From Finegoldia magna ATCC 53516 (GTDB lineage: Bacteria; Bacillota; Clostridia; Tissierellales; Peptoniphilaceae): DNA of 64,000 nucleotides. Made by a program: the position numbers and the translations under genes. Shown in pieces: positions 33,936-43,244 of this stretch. The stretch's first letter is position 1. The number at the start of each line of letters is the position of its first letter. Location of the stretch: NCBI RefSeq assembly GCF_000159695.1, contig NZ_CM000955.1, forward strand, positions 389,001-453,000, read 5' to 3'. The notes below the pieces were generated by a model. That model saw only the letters and a program-made list of their open reading frames with translations. It did no database searches and was not told where the DNA came from.

Positions 33936-34892
33936 TTAGTTTAAAATTGTAACTCTAACAGTTCTTCTTCCCCAATTGTTGCTTTGAGATCTCGAACCAA
34001 ATACTAAGTCGATTCTATTTCCTTTAATAGCTCCACCAGTATCTTCTGCTCTAGCGTATCCATAACCTTCAATGTACAATCTAGTTCCTAATGGAATAAC
34101 TCTAGGATCCACAGCTGCCACACCATATCTAATTGCAGTTCCCATTGCAGTTGTAGAATATCCACCATTTTCTGCAGGATCTGAAGTATAAGCAGTAGAT
34201 CTCATTGTGATAGTTCTTCCTGAAACATTTTGAGGAGCTGATTGTGCTTGTTGTTTTTCCTCCTTAGCTCTTTCTTCTTGTTCTTTTTTTCTTTTTTCTG
34301 CAAGTTTTTGAGCTTGGATTTTTCTTTCTTTTGCTAATCTTTTGTCTCTATCTGCTGGAGACTCCTTTGTTGTATTCTTTGCAACAATATAAGCAGTTCT
34401 TCCGAAATAAGTAATTCTCAAATTATCTTCATCGATATGACCTTTGATTTCTGAGTCTTTGTCGATTACTCCCAATTCTTTTGCTTCTTTTTCTTTTGAA
34501 TCAAAAACTTTAGTTTCTTCGTTAACCCATCCTTCAAATTTGTTTGGATCTGGTTTAACTTCTTTTTCTGACAAATATGATTTATAAATAAAGCCTTCGA
34601 ATTTTTTGCCATCTTTTGTGAAATTTACTTTCGCAAAAACTTCTCCGATTTTTTCAACTTTTACATTGTCACCTTGTTCCAATCCTTCGATTATTTTACT
34701 ATGTTCATTTTCTTTCTTAAACAAATCTGTATCATCATTTATCCAATATTTTTTTGATTGTATATTTTCACTTGATTTTTGTTCTACTTTAACATTCTTT
34801 AAATCTTTTGCTTGTGAATTTGATGGTACAAATGCTAATAAACTTGTCATAATGACAACCGAAGAATTTAAAATTAACTTTCTAAAATTCAT
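33936..34892 (-). CDS. secreted 3D-domain protein (putative cell-wall hydrolase)
   Basis: 318 residues. A signal peptide (cleavage near SQA-KD at 28) leads into two SH3-like segments (YWINDDTDLFKKENEHSKI and GWVNEETKVFDSKEKEAKEL), a Lys/Glu/Arg-rich helical linker (about 185-225), and a C-terminal 3D domain with its three Asp: VAAVDPRVIPLG, RAEDTGG, IDLVFG. 3D domains are the catalytic core of MltA/RpfB/YabE-like murein lytic proteins. The WalR-like box upstream supports a wall-remodelling role. The substrate is inferred. Confidence 0.85.
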   Translation of the reverse strand: MNFRKLILNSSVVIMTSLLAFVPSNSQAKDLKNVKVEQKSSENIQSKKYWINDDTDLFKKENEHSKIIEGLEQGDNVKVEKIGEVFAKVNFTKDGKKFEGFIYKSYLSEKEVKPDPNKFEGWVNEETKVFDSKEKEAKELGVIDKDSEIKGHIDEDNLRITYFGRTAYIVAKNTTKESPADRDKRLAKERKIQAQKLAEKRKKEQEERAKEEKQQAQSAPQNVSGRTITMRSTAYTSDPAENGGYSTTAMGTAIRYGVAAVDPRVIPLGTRLYIEGYGYARAEDTGGAIKGNRIDLVFGSRSQSNNWGRRTVRVTILN

Positions 34893-34948
34893 TTGTATCT
34901 CCTCTTTCTTTTTTAGATTTTTTTGTGTTTAATTTTTACTACTCGGCT

Positions 34949-34977
34949 ATTTTATTAAACCAAGAAAAATAATTCAA
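34949..34977 (-). promoter_or_regulatory. candidate promoter of the 3D-domain gene
   Basis: TTGAAT (34972-34977), 17 bases, TAAAAT (34949-34954) on the minus strand, about 57 bases from the ATG. Confidence 0.45.
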
Positions 34978-35083
34978 GAAAAAAGATCATATTTTTAACC
35001 CTTTAAATGATATTTGTTTTCATTAGAACTCTTTGTATCTATTCGCTCAAATTTTAAAATTGTTAAATGCTTGAAAATTAAGG

Positions 35084-35100
35084 GTTACAAAAAGGTTACA
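35084..35100 (-). promoter_or_regulatory. WalR-like box
   Basis: On the minus strand two TGTAAC half-sites are separated by five bases, an exact fit to the WalR (YycF) consensus TGTWAH-N5-TGTWAH, and it is oriented toward the 3D-domain gene. Confidence 0.55.
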
Positions 35101-35300
35101 GTGATTTTTAATTTCATTTGTTAATTGAGTACAACAGTTTGAAATATTACATTTTTGTAATATTTATGGTGTTTTTGACTGGATTTAGAAAAAATTGTCA
35201 TTTTAAAATGAAAAAATCCCCATAAAAGTTATCAAAAACAAAAATTTTGAATTTCAATCATGAGGACTATGTCAATTATTTAATTGTAAACATCTATACC

Positions 35301-35681
35301 CTACAATTCTCCCAATTCCTTTTTCAGTTCATACACTAATTTATTCTCTAGTTTTTCCACATCCATTACGAAATTCATCAATCCGCCGAATAATGATTTG
35401 TTATGAAGTTTCATATCAACATCCACAAAACTTCCTGAATTTGTATCTCCAAAATCAAAATTCAAATATCCATCTATGCTTTTGGAGTTTAAATCGATGT
35501 ACATTTTTTCGTTTTCAACGATTTCTTTTATAGTGTAGGTCATTGTAACTCCCAAGTTATCTATTACGTACTGATTTTCAACTCCTGTTGGTTTTGAATT
35601 GTCTAACAATCTATCTTTTATCGTTTGGAAAACTCTACTTTTATCCGACTTGAATTCTTCTCTTTTCTTTAGTTCACCCAT
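35301..35681 (-). CDS. hypothetical protein coupled to hemZ
   Basis: 126 residues, soluble, acidic/basic mixed, no signal or membrane segment. Starts MGELKKREEF and overlaps the hemZ stop by eight bases, so it is translated with it. The alternating beta-like pattern (YVIDNLGVTMTYTIKEI; MYIDLNSKSIDGYLNFDF; SGSFVDVDMKLHN) followed by a C-terminal helix is what a START/SRPBCC-like fold would show, but no motif confirms it. Function unknown. Confidence 0.7.
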   Translation of the reverse strand: MGELKKREEFKSDKSRVFQTIKDRLLDNSKPTGVENQYVIDNLGVTMTYTIKEIVENEKMYIDLNSKSIDGYLNFDFGDTNSGSFVDVDMKLHNKSLFGGLMNFVMDVEKLENKLVYELKKELGEL

Positions 35682-36981
35682 TGATGATTTCCACCTTTCT
35701 TTTTATTATTTCGTCTAATTTTTCTGAATAATCTCTTAAATTTTTGTAGTTTGTGTATTTTATTATATCATCTTTTATGATTTTAGAATTAGCAGTCATT
35801 CCAAATCCTATTATGCTTTCTAATTCTTCATTGATTACGATATTGTATCTGGAAGGAATGTCTTTGCAATATCCGATATTTTCCATGTTATTCAGAATAT
35901 TTTTCTGACGATATAAATAATACGGACGGTAATTATTTTGAAATGTCCATTTTTTTATCAATTGCATTTGTTTCTCAGCAATATTTTCTTTAAAATTTCC
36001 CTTGTCGTATTGTTGTGAGTATTTACTTCCTTTTTTTATCGACAATGTGTGAAAAGTTATATTATCAGGTTGTAGCTGTCTTAGAATTTCGAGGTTTTTT
36101 TCTGTATTGTTCACATCATCGTACAATAATCCAAGTATGAAATCCATATTTATCACAAATCCCAAGTTTTTGGCTTGAGTGTACAAATCAAGTAAGTTCT
36201 CATTATTTTGAATCCTTCCCATAGCTTTCAGTGCTTTTTCGTTAAAAGTTTGTGGGTTCAAGCTAATTCTTGTCACGTTGTACTTTTTTAACAATTTTAG
36301 CTTATCAAAGTCCAAGCTATCTTCTCGTCCAGCTTCAAATGTGTATTCAACCAAGTTTTCCGACACAAAACAGTTTTCAATAACTTTCAATAATTTTTCT
36401 AGCATTGTGTAGTCTAAACTAGTCGGAGTTCCACCTCCAACATAAATTGTTTTAATTATGTTTTTGTCGATATTTTTTGAGACTTCGGTTATTTCTTTTA
36501 ATAGATACCCCAAGTATTCTTCTCTTCTGTCGTTGTTTTTGTAAACAATAGTAGGAAAGGAACAATAATCGCATCTGCTCGGGCAAAAAGGAATATTGAT
36601 GTAAATGTTGTAGTTTTCCTCATCAAAATCTAAACTAGACTGAACCTCGTCTATATCTCTAAGTAATTTCAAATTCTCATCATTAATTAAATACATTTGT
36701 TTTAATTCTTCGTCTGTATGATTTTTCAAAATCTTAGAGGGTTTCGTTCCAGTTAATATTCCCCAATCATTTGTATAATTGTATCTTTTTGAAAATATGG
36801 TATAGAGTATTCTCTTTAATTCTAATCTTGTAGTGAATGGATGAGTTTTCTCTTTTTTCACGTAATCTTTTCCTATCACAAAATCACTTTCACCAAATTC
36901 TAGATTCTGTTTGGAATCAAATATCGTAAAAATATCTATGCACTCTTTTTGATATCTTTTGTCTTCTAATTGTATTTTCAT
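35674..36981 (-). CDS. hemZ: coproporphyrinogen dehydrogenase-like radical SAM protein HemZ
   Basis: 435 residues. After a 120-residue N-terminal part comes the radical SAM core: NIYINIPFCPSRCDYCSF with the cluster motif CxxxCxxC, GGGTPTSLD, and the EAGRED and NPQTF blocks. HemZ/HemN-like proteins bind a [4Fe-4S] cluster and SAM; true HemN decarboxylates coproporphyrinogen III, while HemZ and HemW-like relatives may act in haem handling. No other haem genes are in the window, so the exact reaction is open. Confidence 0.85.
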   Translation of the reverse strand: MKIQLEDKRYQKECIDIFTIFDSKQNLEFGESDFVIGKDYVKKEKTHPFTTRLELKRILYTIFSKRYNYTNDWGILTGTKPSKILKNHTDEELKQMYLINDENLKLLRDIDEVQSSLDFDEENYNIYINIPFCPSRCDYCSFPTIVYKNNDRREEYLGYLLKEITEVSKNIDKNIIKTIYVGGGTPTSLDYTMLEKLLKVIENCFVSENLVEYTFEAGREDSLDFDKLKLLKKYNVTRISLNPQTFNEKALKAMGRIQNNENLLDLYTQAKNLGFVINMDFILGLLYDDVNNTEKNLEILRQLQPDNITFHTLSIKKGSKYSQQYDKGNFKENIAEKQMQLIKKWTFQNNYRPYYLYRQKNILNNMENIGYCKDIPSRYNIVINEELESIIGFGMTANSKIIKDDIIKYTNYKNLRDYSEKLDEIIKRKVEIING

Positions 36982-36990
36982 AATTTCTCA

Positions 36991-37032
36991 ATTAAATAAT
37001 CCGGCATTTCCTGTATGAAAAATGCCGGTTTT
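36991..37032 (-). terminator. terminator after nrdB
   Basis: CCGGCATTT and AAATGCCGG arms with a ten-base loop lie just beyond the nrdB stop; T-rich DNA follows on both sides, so it may work in either direction. Confidence 0.75.
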
Positions 37033-37035
37033 ATT

Positions 37036-38079
37036 TTATAAATCGTCTTCTATTATCGCTGATTTGGAATATGCTGATGGTTTTGCTTCGAAGAAATCTG
37101 TCTTGATTTTATTTGGATCAGAATATTCGCTTACCCATTTCATTGAAGGGATTTCTCTCTCATAACCTGGATAGATAACTCCAAAACCAAGTCCCGTAGA
37201 TCTCAAATTACCCAAATATTTGATGTAATCTTCAACCATTTTGATGGACAATCCTTGGATTTTTTCTCCGATAACGTATTTTGCCCATTCAATTTCAGCT
37301 TCTGAACCTTGTTTTATCATTTCTTTGTATTGGGCATTTTTTTCTTCAGTAAACAATTCTGGACGTTCTTTTTTCAAATCTAAAATCATAGATCTGAACA
37401 ACCACAAGTGAGTGTTTTCATCTCTATTGATGTATCTGATTTCTTGTACAGTTCCTGGCATTTTGCCCATTCTTCCCAAATTATAGAAGAACATAAATCC
37501 AGAATAGAAGTAAATTCCTTCCAAGATATAATTTGCGATAAGAGCTTTCATGAAGTTTCGTTCGCTTTTTTCTTCAAAAAAGTCGTTGTATTGATCTCCA
37601 ATAAATCTGTTTCTTTCTAGTAAAAACTCATCATCTTTCCATTGATACAAAATGTCTGTTCTTTCTTCTGGAGAACAAATCGTATCCAAAATATAGCTGT
37701 AAGATTGTGAGTGAATAGATTCTTGGAACGCTTGGATGGACAAGCACAAGTTTATTTCATTAGCAGTGATGTATGCTTCTAAGTTTGGAAGTTGTGCAGT
37801 TTGTAAACTATCCAAGTAAATCAAAAACGATAAAATCTTGTCGTAAGCAATCTTTTCGTCTTCCGATAAATTTCTGTAATCTTTGATATCTTGATTCAAG
37901 TTGATTTCTTCTGGAATCCAGAAATTATTCATAGCTTGTCTGTACCATTCACTTGTCCAAGAGTATTTTATGTTATTAAAATCGTTCAAATTAGTAGTAT
38001 TGCCATTAATTATTTTTCTCTTTGATAATTCAATATCTCCGTGTTCATTAAATAAACCACGTTTTTGTAATTCGTCCAT
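37036..38079 (-). CDS. nrdB: class I ribonucleotide reductase beta subunit
   Basis: 347 residues of the ferritin-like R2 family. Metal ligands and radical site appear in order: Asp in IYLDSLQ, Glu and His in QESIHSQSY with the Tyr four residues after the His, Glu in LEGIYFYSG, and Glu/His in DENTHLWLF. It generates the radical used by the alpha subunit. The ATG at 38079 follows AAGGAGGA; the frame opens earlier at 38100. It lies 28 bases after aroQ, at the end of the shikimate operon. No alpha subunit (nrdA/nrdE) or nrdI/nrdH is in the window. Confidence 0.93.
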   Translation of the reverse strand: MDELQKRGLFNEHGDIELSKRKIINGNTTNLNDFNNIKYSWTSEWYRQAMNNFWIPEEINLNQDIKDYRNLSEDEKIAYDKILSFLIYLDSLQTAQLPNLEAYITANEINLCLSIQAFQESIHSQSYSYILDTICSPEERTDILYQWKDDEFLLERNRFIGDQYNDFFEEKSERNFMKALIANYILEGIYFYSGFMFFYNLGRMGKMPGTVQEIRYINRDENTHLWLFRSMILDLKKERPELFTEEKNAQYKEMIKQGSEAEIEWAKYVIGEKIQGLSIKMVEDYIKYLGNLRSTGLGFGVIYPGYEREIPSMKWVSEYSDPNKIKTDFFEAKPSAYSKSAIIEDDL

Positions 38080-38107
38080 TGCTCCTCCTTGATTTTTCAT
38101 ACCTATA

Positions 38108-38536
38108 TTATATTCTATTTAAGAAAAAATCGATAGCCTCAATATATCCATCTGCTCCTTTTCCTTTGATAACTTTTTTTGCAAAAAGTGATACATAAGA
38201 AAGTTTTCTGAAATACTCTCTTTCATCTACATCTGATAGATGCACCTCAACTGTGTCTACATCTACAGCTTTCAATGCATCCAAAATCGCAACAGAAGTA
38301 TGCGTGTATGCTGCAGGATTGATGATTATTCCGTCTGCTTTTTGATAGGCGCTTTGTATAATATCCACGATTTCTCCTTCGTGATTCGATTGATAAAACT
38401 CTACATCTATTTGATTTTTTGCGCAGTATAAGTTTATCTTGGATTCAATGTCTTGTAATGTCAGCTTCCCATAAATTTCAGGCTCTCTTATGCCAAGCAT
38501 ATTTAAATTGGGTCCATTAATAATAAATAGTTTCAT
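38108..38536 (-). CDS. aroQ: 3-dehydroquinate dehydratase, type II
   Basis: 142 residues; IINGPNLNMLGIREPEIYG at the start with the catalytic Tyr, YQSNHEGEI, NPAAYTHTS, and EVHLSDVDERE with the His. The small dodecameric type II enzyme dehydrates 3-dehydroquinate. Overlaps the aroE-aroK fusion by 20 bases. Confidence 0.95.
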   Translation of the reverse strand: MKLFIINGPNLNMLGIREPEIYGKLTLQDIESKINLYCAKNQIDVEFYQSNHEGEIVDIIQSAYQKADGIIINPAAYTHTSVAILDALKAVDVDTVEVHLSDVDEREYFRKLSYVSLFAKKVIKGKGADGYIEAIDFFLNRI

Positions 38537-39728
38537 TGAAATCCTCCACGATTAATTTGGCAGTTGTTTTTGCGTTGTAATTGTTGAAATATTTATCACT
38601 GAATCTTCGATACAAATAATTTCTGTTTTGTCTAATCTCACGCATAGTATTCGTTTTGTAAATCGGCCTGTTTTTTCTGGATAATTTACTGTTCGGTCTG
38701 TCAATCCAATAAACAACTGAATTTTGATGAAGATAATAAAAATTCTTCTTCACAGTTACAGCCCCTCCCCCAGTTGCGATAACCAAGTTCTTTTCCTTGG
38801 AAAATTCTTCTAAAACTTCAGACTCTATTTTTCTGAAATATTTTTCGCCTTGTACTGCAAATATATCATTAATATTTCCGTATCTTTGTGTGATGATTTT
38901 GTCGATATCCACAAGTTCCTTGTCAGTGTTTTTTGCGATAATTTTAGCAACTGTACTTTTACCACTTCCAGGCATTCCAACCAGTGCAATATTCATATTT
39001 TTTGTTCTAATTTTCTGTACGATATTTTCTACAACATCATCGTCTATTTTTTTAGAAGTAAAAATCTCACACGCTTTGACAGCTTGATACACCAGCATTC
39101 GCAAACCATTGTCGTTAGGAATTTTAAGTCTATCGCAATCCATTAAAAGGGAAGTTTTGTTCGGATTATAAATCACATCGAACACAGCTTTTGGTCTGAT
39201 TTTCCCTAATTTTATAACTGATTTCAAATTGTTCGGATACATTCCCACTGGAGTTGCGTTAATTAAAACGTCGCAGTTTTTATAATAATCTACATCTTCA
39301 AACTTATGCTCACCTTTTCGTGAAATCACTTTAATAGTTCTTGCCTGAAGTCTCTTCGCGCACTCTACGGCTGTTTTGCTTGTAGCTCCATCACCTAAAA
39401 TCACGACTTCTTTACCTTTCAAATCGACAATTCGACTAATCATATACTCCATTCCGTCGATGTCGGTGTTATATCCTTTGATAGTATCAGAAAATTTAAT
39501 CGTATTTACGCATCCGATTTTCTTCGCATCTTCGCTCATTTCGTCCAAGTATTTTATGACGTCTTCCTTGTACGGAATAGTTACATTGATTCCATTGATA
39601 TCCTTTCTTTTGAAAAATTTATCCAAATCATCTTCTTCAAAATATTCGTATTTGTAGTATCCTAATAGTTCGTGAATTTCTTTGGAATAACTATGTTTTA
39701 AAGATTTTCCTAATAATCCGTATTTCAT
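38517..39728 (-). CDS. AroE-AroK fusion: shikimate dehydrogenase joined to shikimate kinase
   Basis: 403 residues in one frame. Residues 1-240 are AroE: GKSLKHSYSKEIH, NVTIPYK with catalytic Lys54, NTDIDG with Asp89, and the NADP loop GDGATSKTA. Residues 245-403 are AroK: MNIALVGMPGSGKSTV (P-loop 251-259), VDIDKII with the shikimate Asp, FRKIESEVL with the Arg, and ATGGGAV. It would carry out two successive steps of the pathway. The AroK half begins with its own Met but has no ribosome site of its own that I can see. Overlaps the chorismate mutase gene by four bases. Confidence 0.94.
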   Translation of the reverse strand: MKYGLLGKSLKHSYSKEIHELLGYYKYEYFEEDDLDKFFKRKDINGINVTIPYKEDVIKYLDEMSEDAKKIGCVNTIKFSDTIKGYNTDIDGMEYMISRIVDLKGKEVVILGDGATSKTAVECAKRLQARTIKVISRKGEHKFEDVDYYKNCDVLINATPVGMYPNNLKSVIKLGKIRPKAVFDVIYNPNKTSLLMDCDRLKIPNDNGLRMLVYQAVKACEIFTSKKIDDDVVENIVQKIRTKNMNIALVGMPGSGKSTVAKIIAKNTDKELVDIDKIITQRYGNINDIFAVQGEKYFRKIESEVLEEFSKEKNLVIATGGGAVTVKKNFYYLHQNSVVYWIDRPNSKLSRKNRPIYKTNTMREIRQNRNYLYRRFSDKYFNNYNAKTTAKLIVEDFNETIYY

Positions 39729-39976
39729 TTCAAATTATCCTGAATTTTTTTTGATTCTAGTAAAATTTTGGATTCAACTTCCTTTATATTGTCGCGGTAT
39801 TTTAAATTTGTTTGTTCTATTTTTTCAAAAATTTCCTTTTCTCTCGATTTGTCTTCTGTTTCAATATTATTCTTTGTTTTAAAATCGCCAATTTCAGAAC
39901 AAATCTCAAATCTTTTTTCTAATAAATTGGCGATTTCAGAATCAATTTTATCTATTTCTTTTCTAAATTTTTCCAT
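39725..39976 (-). CDS. chorismate mutase (AroQ class)
   Basis: 83 residues, all helical, with the MEKFRKEIDKIDSEIANLLEKR start (trimmed) and KSREKEIFEKI block of AroQ-type chorismate mutases; the basic residues Arg5-Lys6, Arg22 and Lys/Arg60 region fit the active site. It converts chorismate to prephenate and feeds Phe/Tyr. Overlaps aroC by 25 bases. Stand-alone, not fused to prephenate dehydratase or DAHP synthase. Confidence 0.88.
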   Translation of the reverse strand: MEKFRKEIDKIDSEIANLLEKRFEICSEIGDFKTKNNIETEDKSREKEIFEKIEQTNLKYRDNIKEVESKILLESKKIQDNLK

Positions 39977-41043
39977 CCGTACTCCTTTAACAAATCGTAA
40001 ATCAGAAATGCCGTAATAGATTCCATCACGCTTACGGCTCTGATACCAATGCTTGGGTCGTGTCTTCCTTCAACAGTCAATGTAGTGTTCTTTTTGTTTC
40101 TCAAATCAACTGTATCTTGTGTTATTCCAATCGATGCTGGTGGTTTGAACGTAACTAAGGAAATTATCGGCATTCCCGTCGAAATTCCTCCCAGTATTCC
40201 ACCGTTATAATTCGTTTTTGTTTTAATTTGTTCGTTTTCTATATAATAGCAGTCATTCACAACAGATGCATTTGATTTGTCGAATGATTTCCCCAAACCA
40301 AATTCAACCGATTTTACTGCTCCAATTCCAAAATAGCTTTGTGACAATCTAGATTCAATCGAATCAAAAAGCGTATCTCCAACTCCCGCTCTCAAATTAT
40401 ACACAACAGTTTCGACACTTGAGCCAACGGAATCTTTTCTATCTCTCAATTCTTCTATTTTATCATCTATTTTATCAATTATTTCATCGTTTATTACTTC
40501 GATTTTCCTATTCTTCAAATAACTGTAGTCTGTAAATTTTAAATCATCAAATCGTTCATCTACAATATCTCCCAGTGAATACAAATGGCTGAACACATAT
40601 ATGTCGTGTTCCTTTAATATTTCTTGTGCGATAAATCCTGCCACGTTAATGACTGCAGTCAATCTTCCAGAAAAATGTCCACTTCCATTGATATCGTTGA
40701 AACCATTGTATCTAACAGTTGCTGGATAGTCTGCATGCGATGGCCTTGGAGTATTGTAAATATTTGAATAATCTTTTGAGTGATGGTCCGAGTTTTTTAT
40801 AATAAAAGATAACGGAGCACCCGTTGTTGTATCATTCAAAATCCCCGATACGAACTCAACTTCATCTGATTCTTTTCTAAGTGTAGTGTTGGATTTGCCG
40901 GGAGATCTTCTTTTCATATGCGCTCTCAATTTTTCGTAGTCTATTTTGATTCCTGGATCAATTCCGTCAATCACGCCACCAATCATTGAGCCGTGCGATT
41001 CTCCCCACACGGTTAACTTAACCAATTTACCTATAGATGACAT
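39952..41043 (-). CDS. aroC: chorismate synthase
   Basis: 363 residues: GESHGSMIGGVIDGIDPG, the RRSPGKS block, GSGHFSGRLTA, and SVMESITAFL late in the chain. It needs reduced FMN to release phosphate from EPSP. Overlaps aroA by 17 bases. Confidence 0.96.
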   Translation of the reverse strand: MSSIGKLVKLTVWGESHGSMIGGVIDGIDPGIKIDYEKLRAHMKRRSPGKSNTTLRKESDEVEFVSGILNDTTTGAPLSFIIKNSDHHSKDYSNIYNTPRPSHADYPATVRYNGFNDINGSGHFSGRLTAVINVAGFIAQEILKEHDIYVFSHLYSLGDIVDERFDDLKFTDYSYLKNRKIEVINDEIIDKIDDKIEELRDRKDSVGSSVETVVYNLRAGVGDTLFDSIESRLSQSYFGIGAVKSVEFGLGKSFDKSNASVVNDCYYIENEQIKTKTNYNGGILGGISTGMPIISLVTFKPPASIGITQDTVDLRNKKNTTLTVEGRHDPSIGIRAVSVMESITAFLIYDLLKEYGWKNLEKK

Positions 41044-42223
41044 CGCTACCCAACCTTTCTATTTCATCAAAAAATGATGGATAAGATTTCTTCACTGCTT
41101 GCCAATCTTTGATTTCAACTTCTTTCGTGATGATAGATGCTATTGTAGCCGCCATTACAATTCTGTGATCATCACAAGAATTTATAACAGCAGGTTTCAT
41201 TTCTGATTTATAAATTATTAAATCATCTCCGTCTATTTTGCAGTTTACACCGAATGATTGTAGCATATCAAATGTGGATTGAATTCTATCCGATTCTTTT
41301 AGCCTCAATCTTTTAGCGTTTTTTAGAACCGATTTCTCACATTTTTGAGACAAAACCACTGCCAAAATTACAAATAAATCTGGTGTTTGTGATATATCGA
41401 TTTCGCAGTAATCTTCATTGTTATCGATTTTTTCTAATAATTCGACAATTTTTCTGTCTGCTTGTACTGATTTTTTATTTAAGTTAAGAACTTTTATATC
41501 TGCACCCAACTCATTTGCACACAAGAAAAACGCTGCATTTGACCAATCTCCTTCTACGATAATTTGCCCTGGTGATTTTAATGCACCTGGTTTTACTATG
41601 ACTTTATCAGGCAAAATCTCAGACTCCACTCCAAATAATTTCAAACATTCTTGTGTGATTTTGATATATCCAGTAGATTCAAGTTGTGATGTCAATTTGA
41701 TTTCACAGCCACCGATAAGTGGTGCAATCATCATAATCGCAGAGATGTATTGGCTGGATACATCGCCAGGAAATTCGAAATCAATTTTGTGAAAAGTTCC
41801 ATCAACTGTAAATGGAAGTTTCTCTTTGCTAAAAGTAAGTCCCGATAATTTCAATTGATCCATCAATTCTTTTATCGGTCTATCTTGCAGTCTTCCACTA
41901 CATTTGATGTTTGTCTTTTGAGATAAGAAACTCACCAATGGTAACAGAAATCTCAACGTTGAACCCGAATCATTTACATTAATATCAGACACATCTTTTT
42001 GGAAAAACGAAGGATGAACTGTAACTTCATTTCCATTTATTTCGATTTCTACTCCCAAATTTCTCAAGCAATCAATAGTTGTCATTATATCGTTTGAGAA
42101 TTCATTGATGATAATAGTTGTATCTGTATCTGCTACACTTGCCAAAATCAAAAACCTGTGTGCAAATGATTTGGAAGATATAGCGTCCACCGTTCCTTGT
42201 AATTTGTCCGTTTTAATTTTCAT
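41027..42223 (-). CDS. aroA: 3-phosphoshikimate 1-carboxyvinyltransferase (EPSP synthase)
   Basis: 398 residues. Both EPSPS signatures are altered but clear: SGSTLRFLLPL near residue 90, LKESDRIQS near 310, and DHRIVMAATIAS near the end. Start at the ATG at 42223 with GAGTGAT upstream; a GTG three codons earlier is less likely. In the loop that decides glyphosate sensitivity, the usual NAGTA is NDSGST, which points to a class other than the E. coli type. Overlaps aroB by 11 bases. Confidence 0.94.
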   Translation of the reverse strand: MKIKTDKLQGTVDAISSKSFAHRFLILASVADTDTTIIINEFSNDIMTTIDCLRNLGVEIEINGNEVTVHPSFFQKDVSDINVNDSGSTLRFLLPLVSFLSQKTNIKCSGRLQDRPIKELMDQLKLSGLTFSKEKLPFTVDGTFHKIDFEFPGDVSSQYISAIMMIAPLIGGCEIKLTSQLESTGYIKITQECLKLFGVESEILPDKVIVKPGALKSPGQIIVEGDWSNAAFFLCANELGADIKVLNLNKKSVQADRKIVELLEKIDNNEDYCEIDISQTPDLFVILAVVLSQKCEKSVLKNAKRLRLKESDRIQSTFDMLQSFGVNCKIDGDDLIIYKSEMKPAVINSCDDHRIVMAATIASIITKEVEIKDWQAVKKSYPSFFDEIERLGSDVIYR

Positions 42224-43244
42224 AAATATCACTCAAAACCTTTTTGTAATCCGATTTGTTCATACTCAAAACCGTACAATCTCCAATTTCTTCGGAAACT
42301 ATCAAACTAATCATATCTTTTGTGTTTTTTTTATCGCGAAGGCTAACTTCATACACATCTTCCACAGAATAATCGTAATTTCCATCTAAATTATACATTT
42401 TCAAAACTTCCAATATTCTGTCATAATCTTTGCTGTATTTTTTGGCAATGCACTTCATTCCATAAGCTACAGCATGTCCGTGCATCACACTATAGTCTGA
42501 TAATTTTTCGACAGCGTGTCCCAATGTATGCCCGTAATTTAATAATCTTCTCAAATTTTGTTCCAATTTATCTTTTAGTACGATATCTTTTTTTATACTC
42601 ACACAAATCTCCACAATTTCCGATAAATTGCTTTGTTTAGTGTATCTTTTGGAACTTATCATATCGAATAATTCCTCATCAAAACAAATTGCGTATTTGA
42701 TAATTTCCCCGAAACCATCTTCAAACACGTAATCGTCTAAAGTTTTCAATAAGAGTGGATCAATAATGCAAAGCTTTGGATCTTTGAACGCTCCTATCAA
42801 ATTTTTTCCAGTTGGTAAATCAATCCCAGTTTTGGATCCCACTGATGAATCTACCATCGACAAAACAGTCGTAGGAATTTGAATGAAGTCAATCCCGCGC
42901 ATAAATGTCGCAGCGACAAACCCAGCCAAATCTCCAACCACACCTCCACCAAAAGCAATGACAGTATCATTTCTATGATAAGACATGCTCATGTGTGTCA
43001 TTATTTTTTCGTATTCTGATAAACTTTTGGAAGATTCACCTGGTTTTATAACGTAAAATTCGTGCTCAATCTCCAACTCGTCTAATAAAATATCCAATGT
43101 TTTGTGGTGATATTTGTCTACATTTTCATCAGTAATAATAATCGCCCTTGATTTTATGAAATTTTTCAAATAGTCGCGCGATTGATTCAACGCATCAAGC
43201 CCAACTATTAGATCGTAATTTTCGACATTTATTACTGAATACAT
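42213..43244 (-). CDS. aroB: 3-dehydroquinate synthase
   Basis: 343 residues: GGGVVGDLAGFVAATFMRG, SMVDSSVGSKTGID, then the zinc ligands Glu in EIIKYA, His in NYGHTLGHAVE and His in MHGHAVAYG. It cyclises DAHP with NAD as transient oxidant. Overlaps the DAHP synthase gene by 13 bases. Confidence 0.96.
   Translation of the reverse strand: MYSVINVENYDLIVGLDALNQSRDYLKNFIKSRAIIITDENVDKYHHKTLDILLDELEIEHEFYVIKPGESSKSLSEYEKIMTHMSMSYHRNDTVIAFGGGVVGDLAGFVAATFMRGIDFIQIPTTVLSMVDSSVGSKTGIDLPTGKNLIGAFKDPKLCIIDPLLLKTLDDYVFEDGFGEIIKYAICFDEELFDMISSKRYTKQSNLSEIVEICVSIKKDIVLKDKLEQNLRRLLNYGHTLGHAVEKLSDYSVMHGHAVAYGMKCIAKKYSKDYDRILEVLKMYNLDGNYDYSVEDVYEVSLRDKKNTKDMISLIVSEEIGDCTVLSMNKSDYKKVLSDIYEN

Larger units (their letters stand above)
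34893..35300. other. 408-base non-coding region upstream of the 3D-domain gene
   Basis: No open frame with a ribosome site is seen on either strand. It holds a candidate promoter (34949-34977), a WalR-like box (35084-35100), and very AT-rich DNA. I looked for a c-di-AMP (ydaO) riboswitch, common before such genes, and did not find its conserved blocks. Confidence 0.7.

Noticed and set aside
34893..35300. A c-di-AMP riboswitch before the 3D-domain gene.
   Set aside because: Searched by eye on the minus strand; the conserved ydaO/yuaA blocks are absent.
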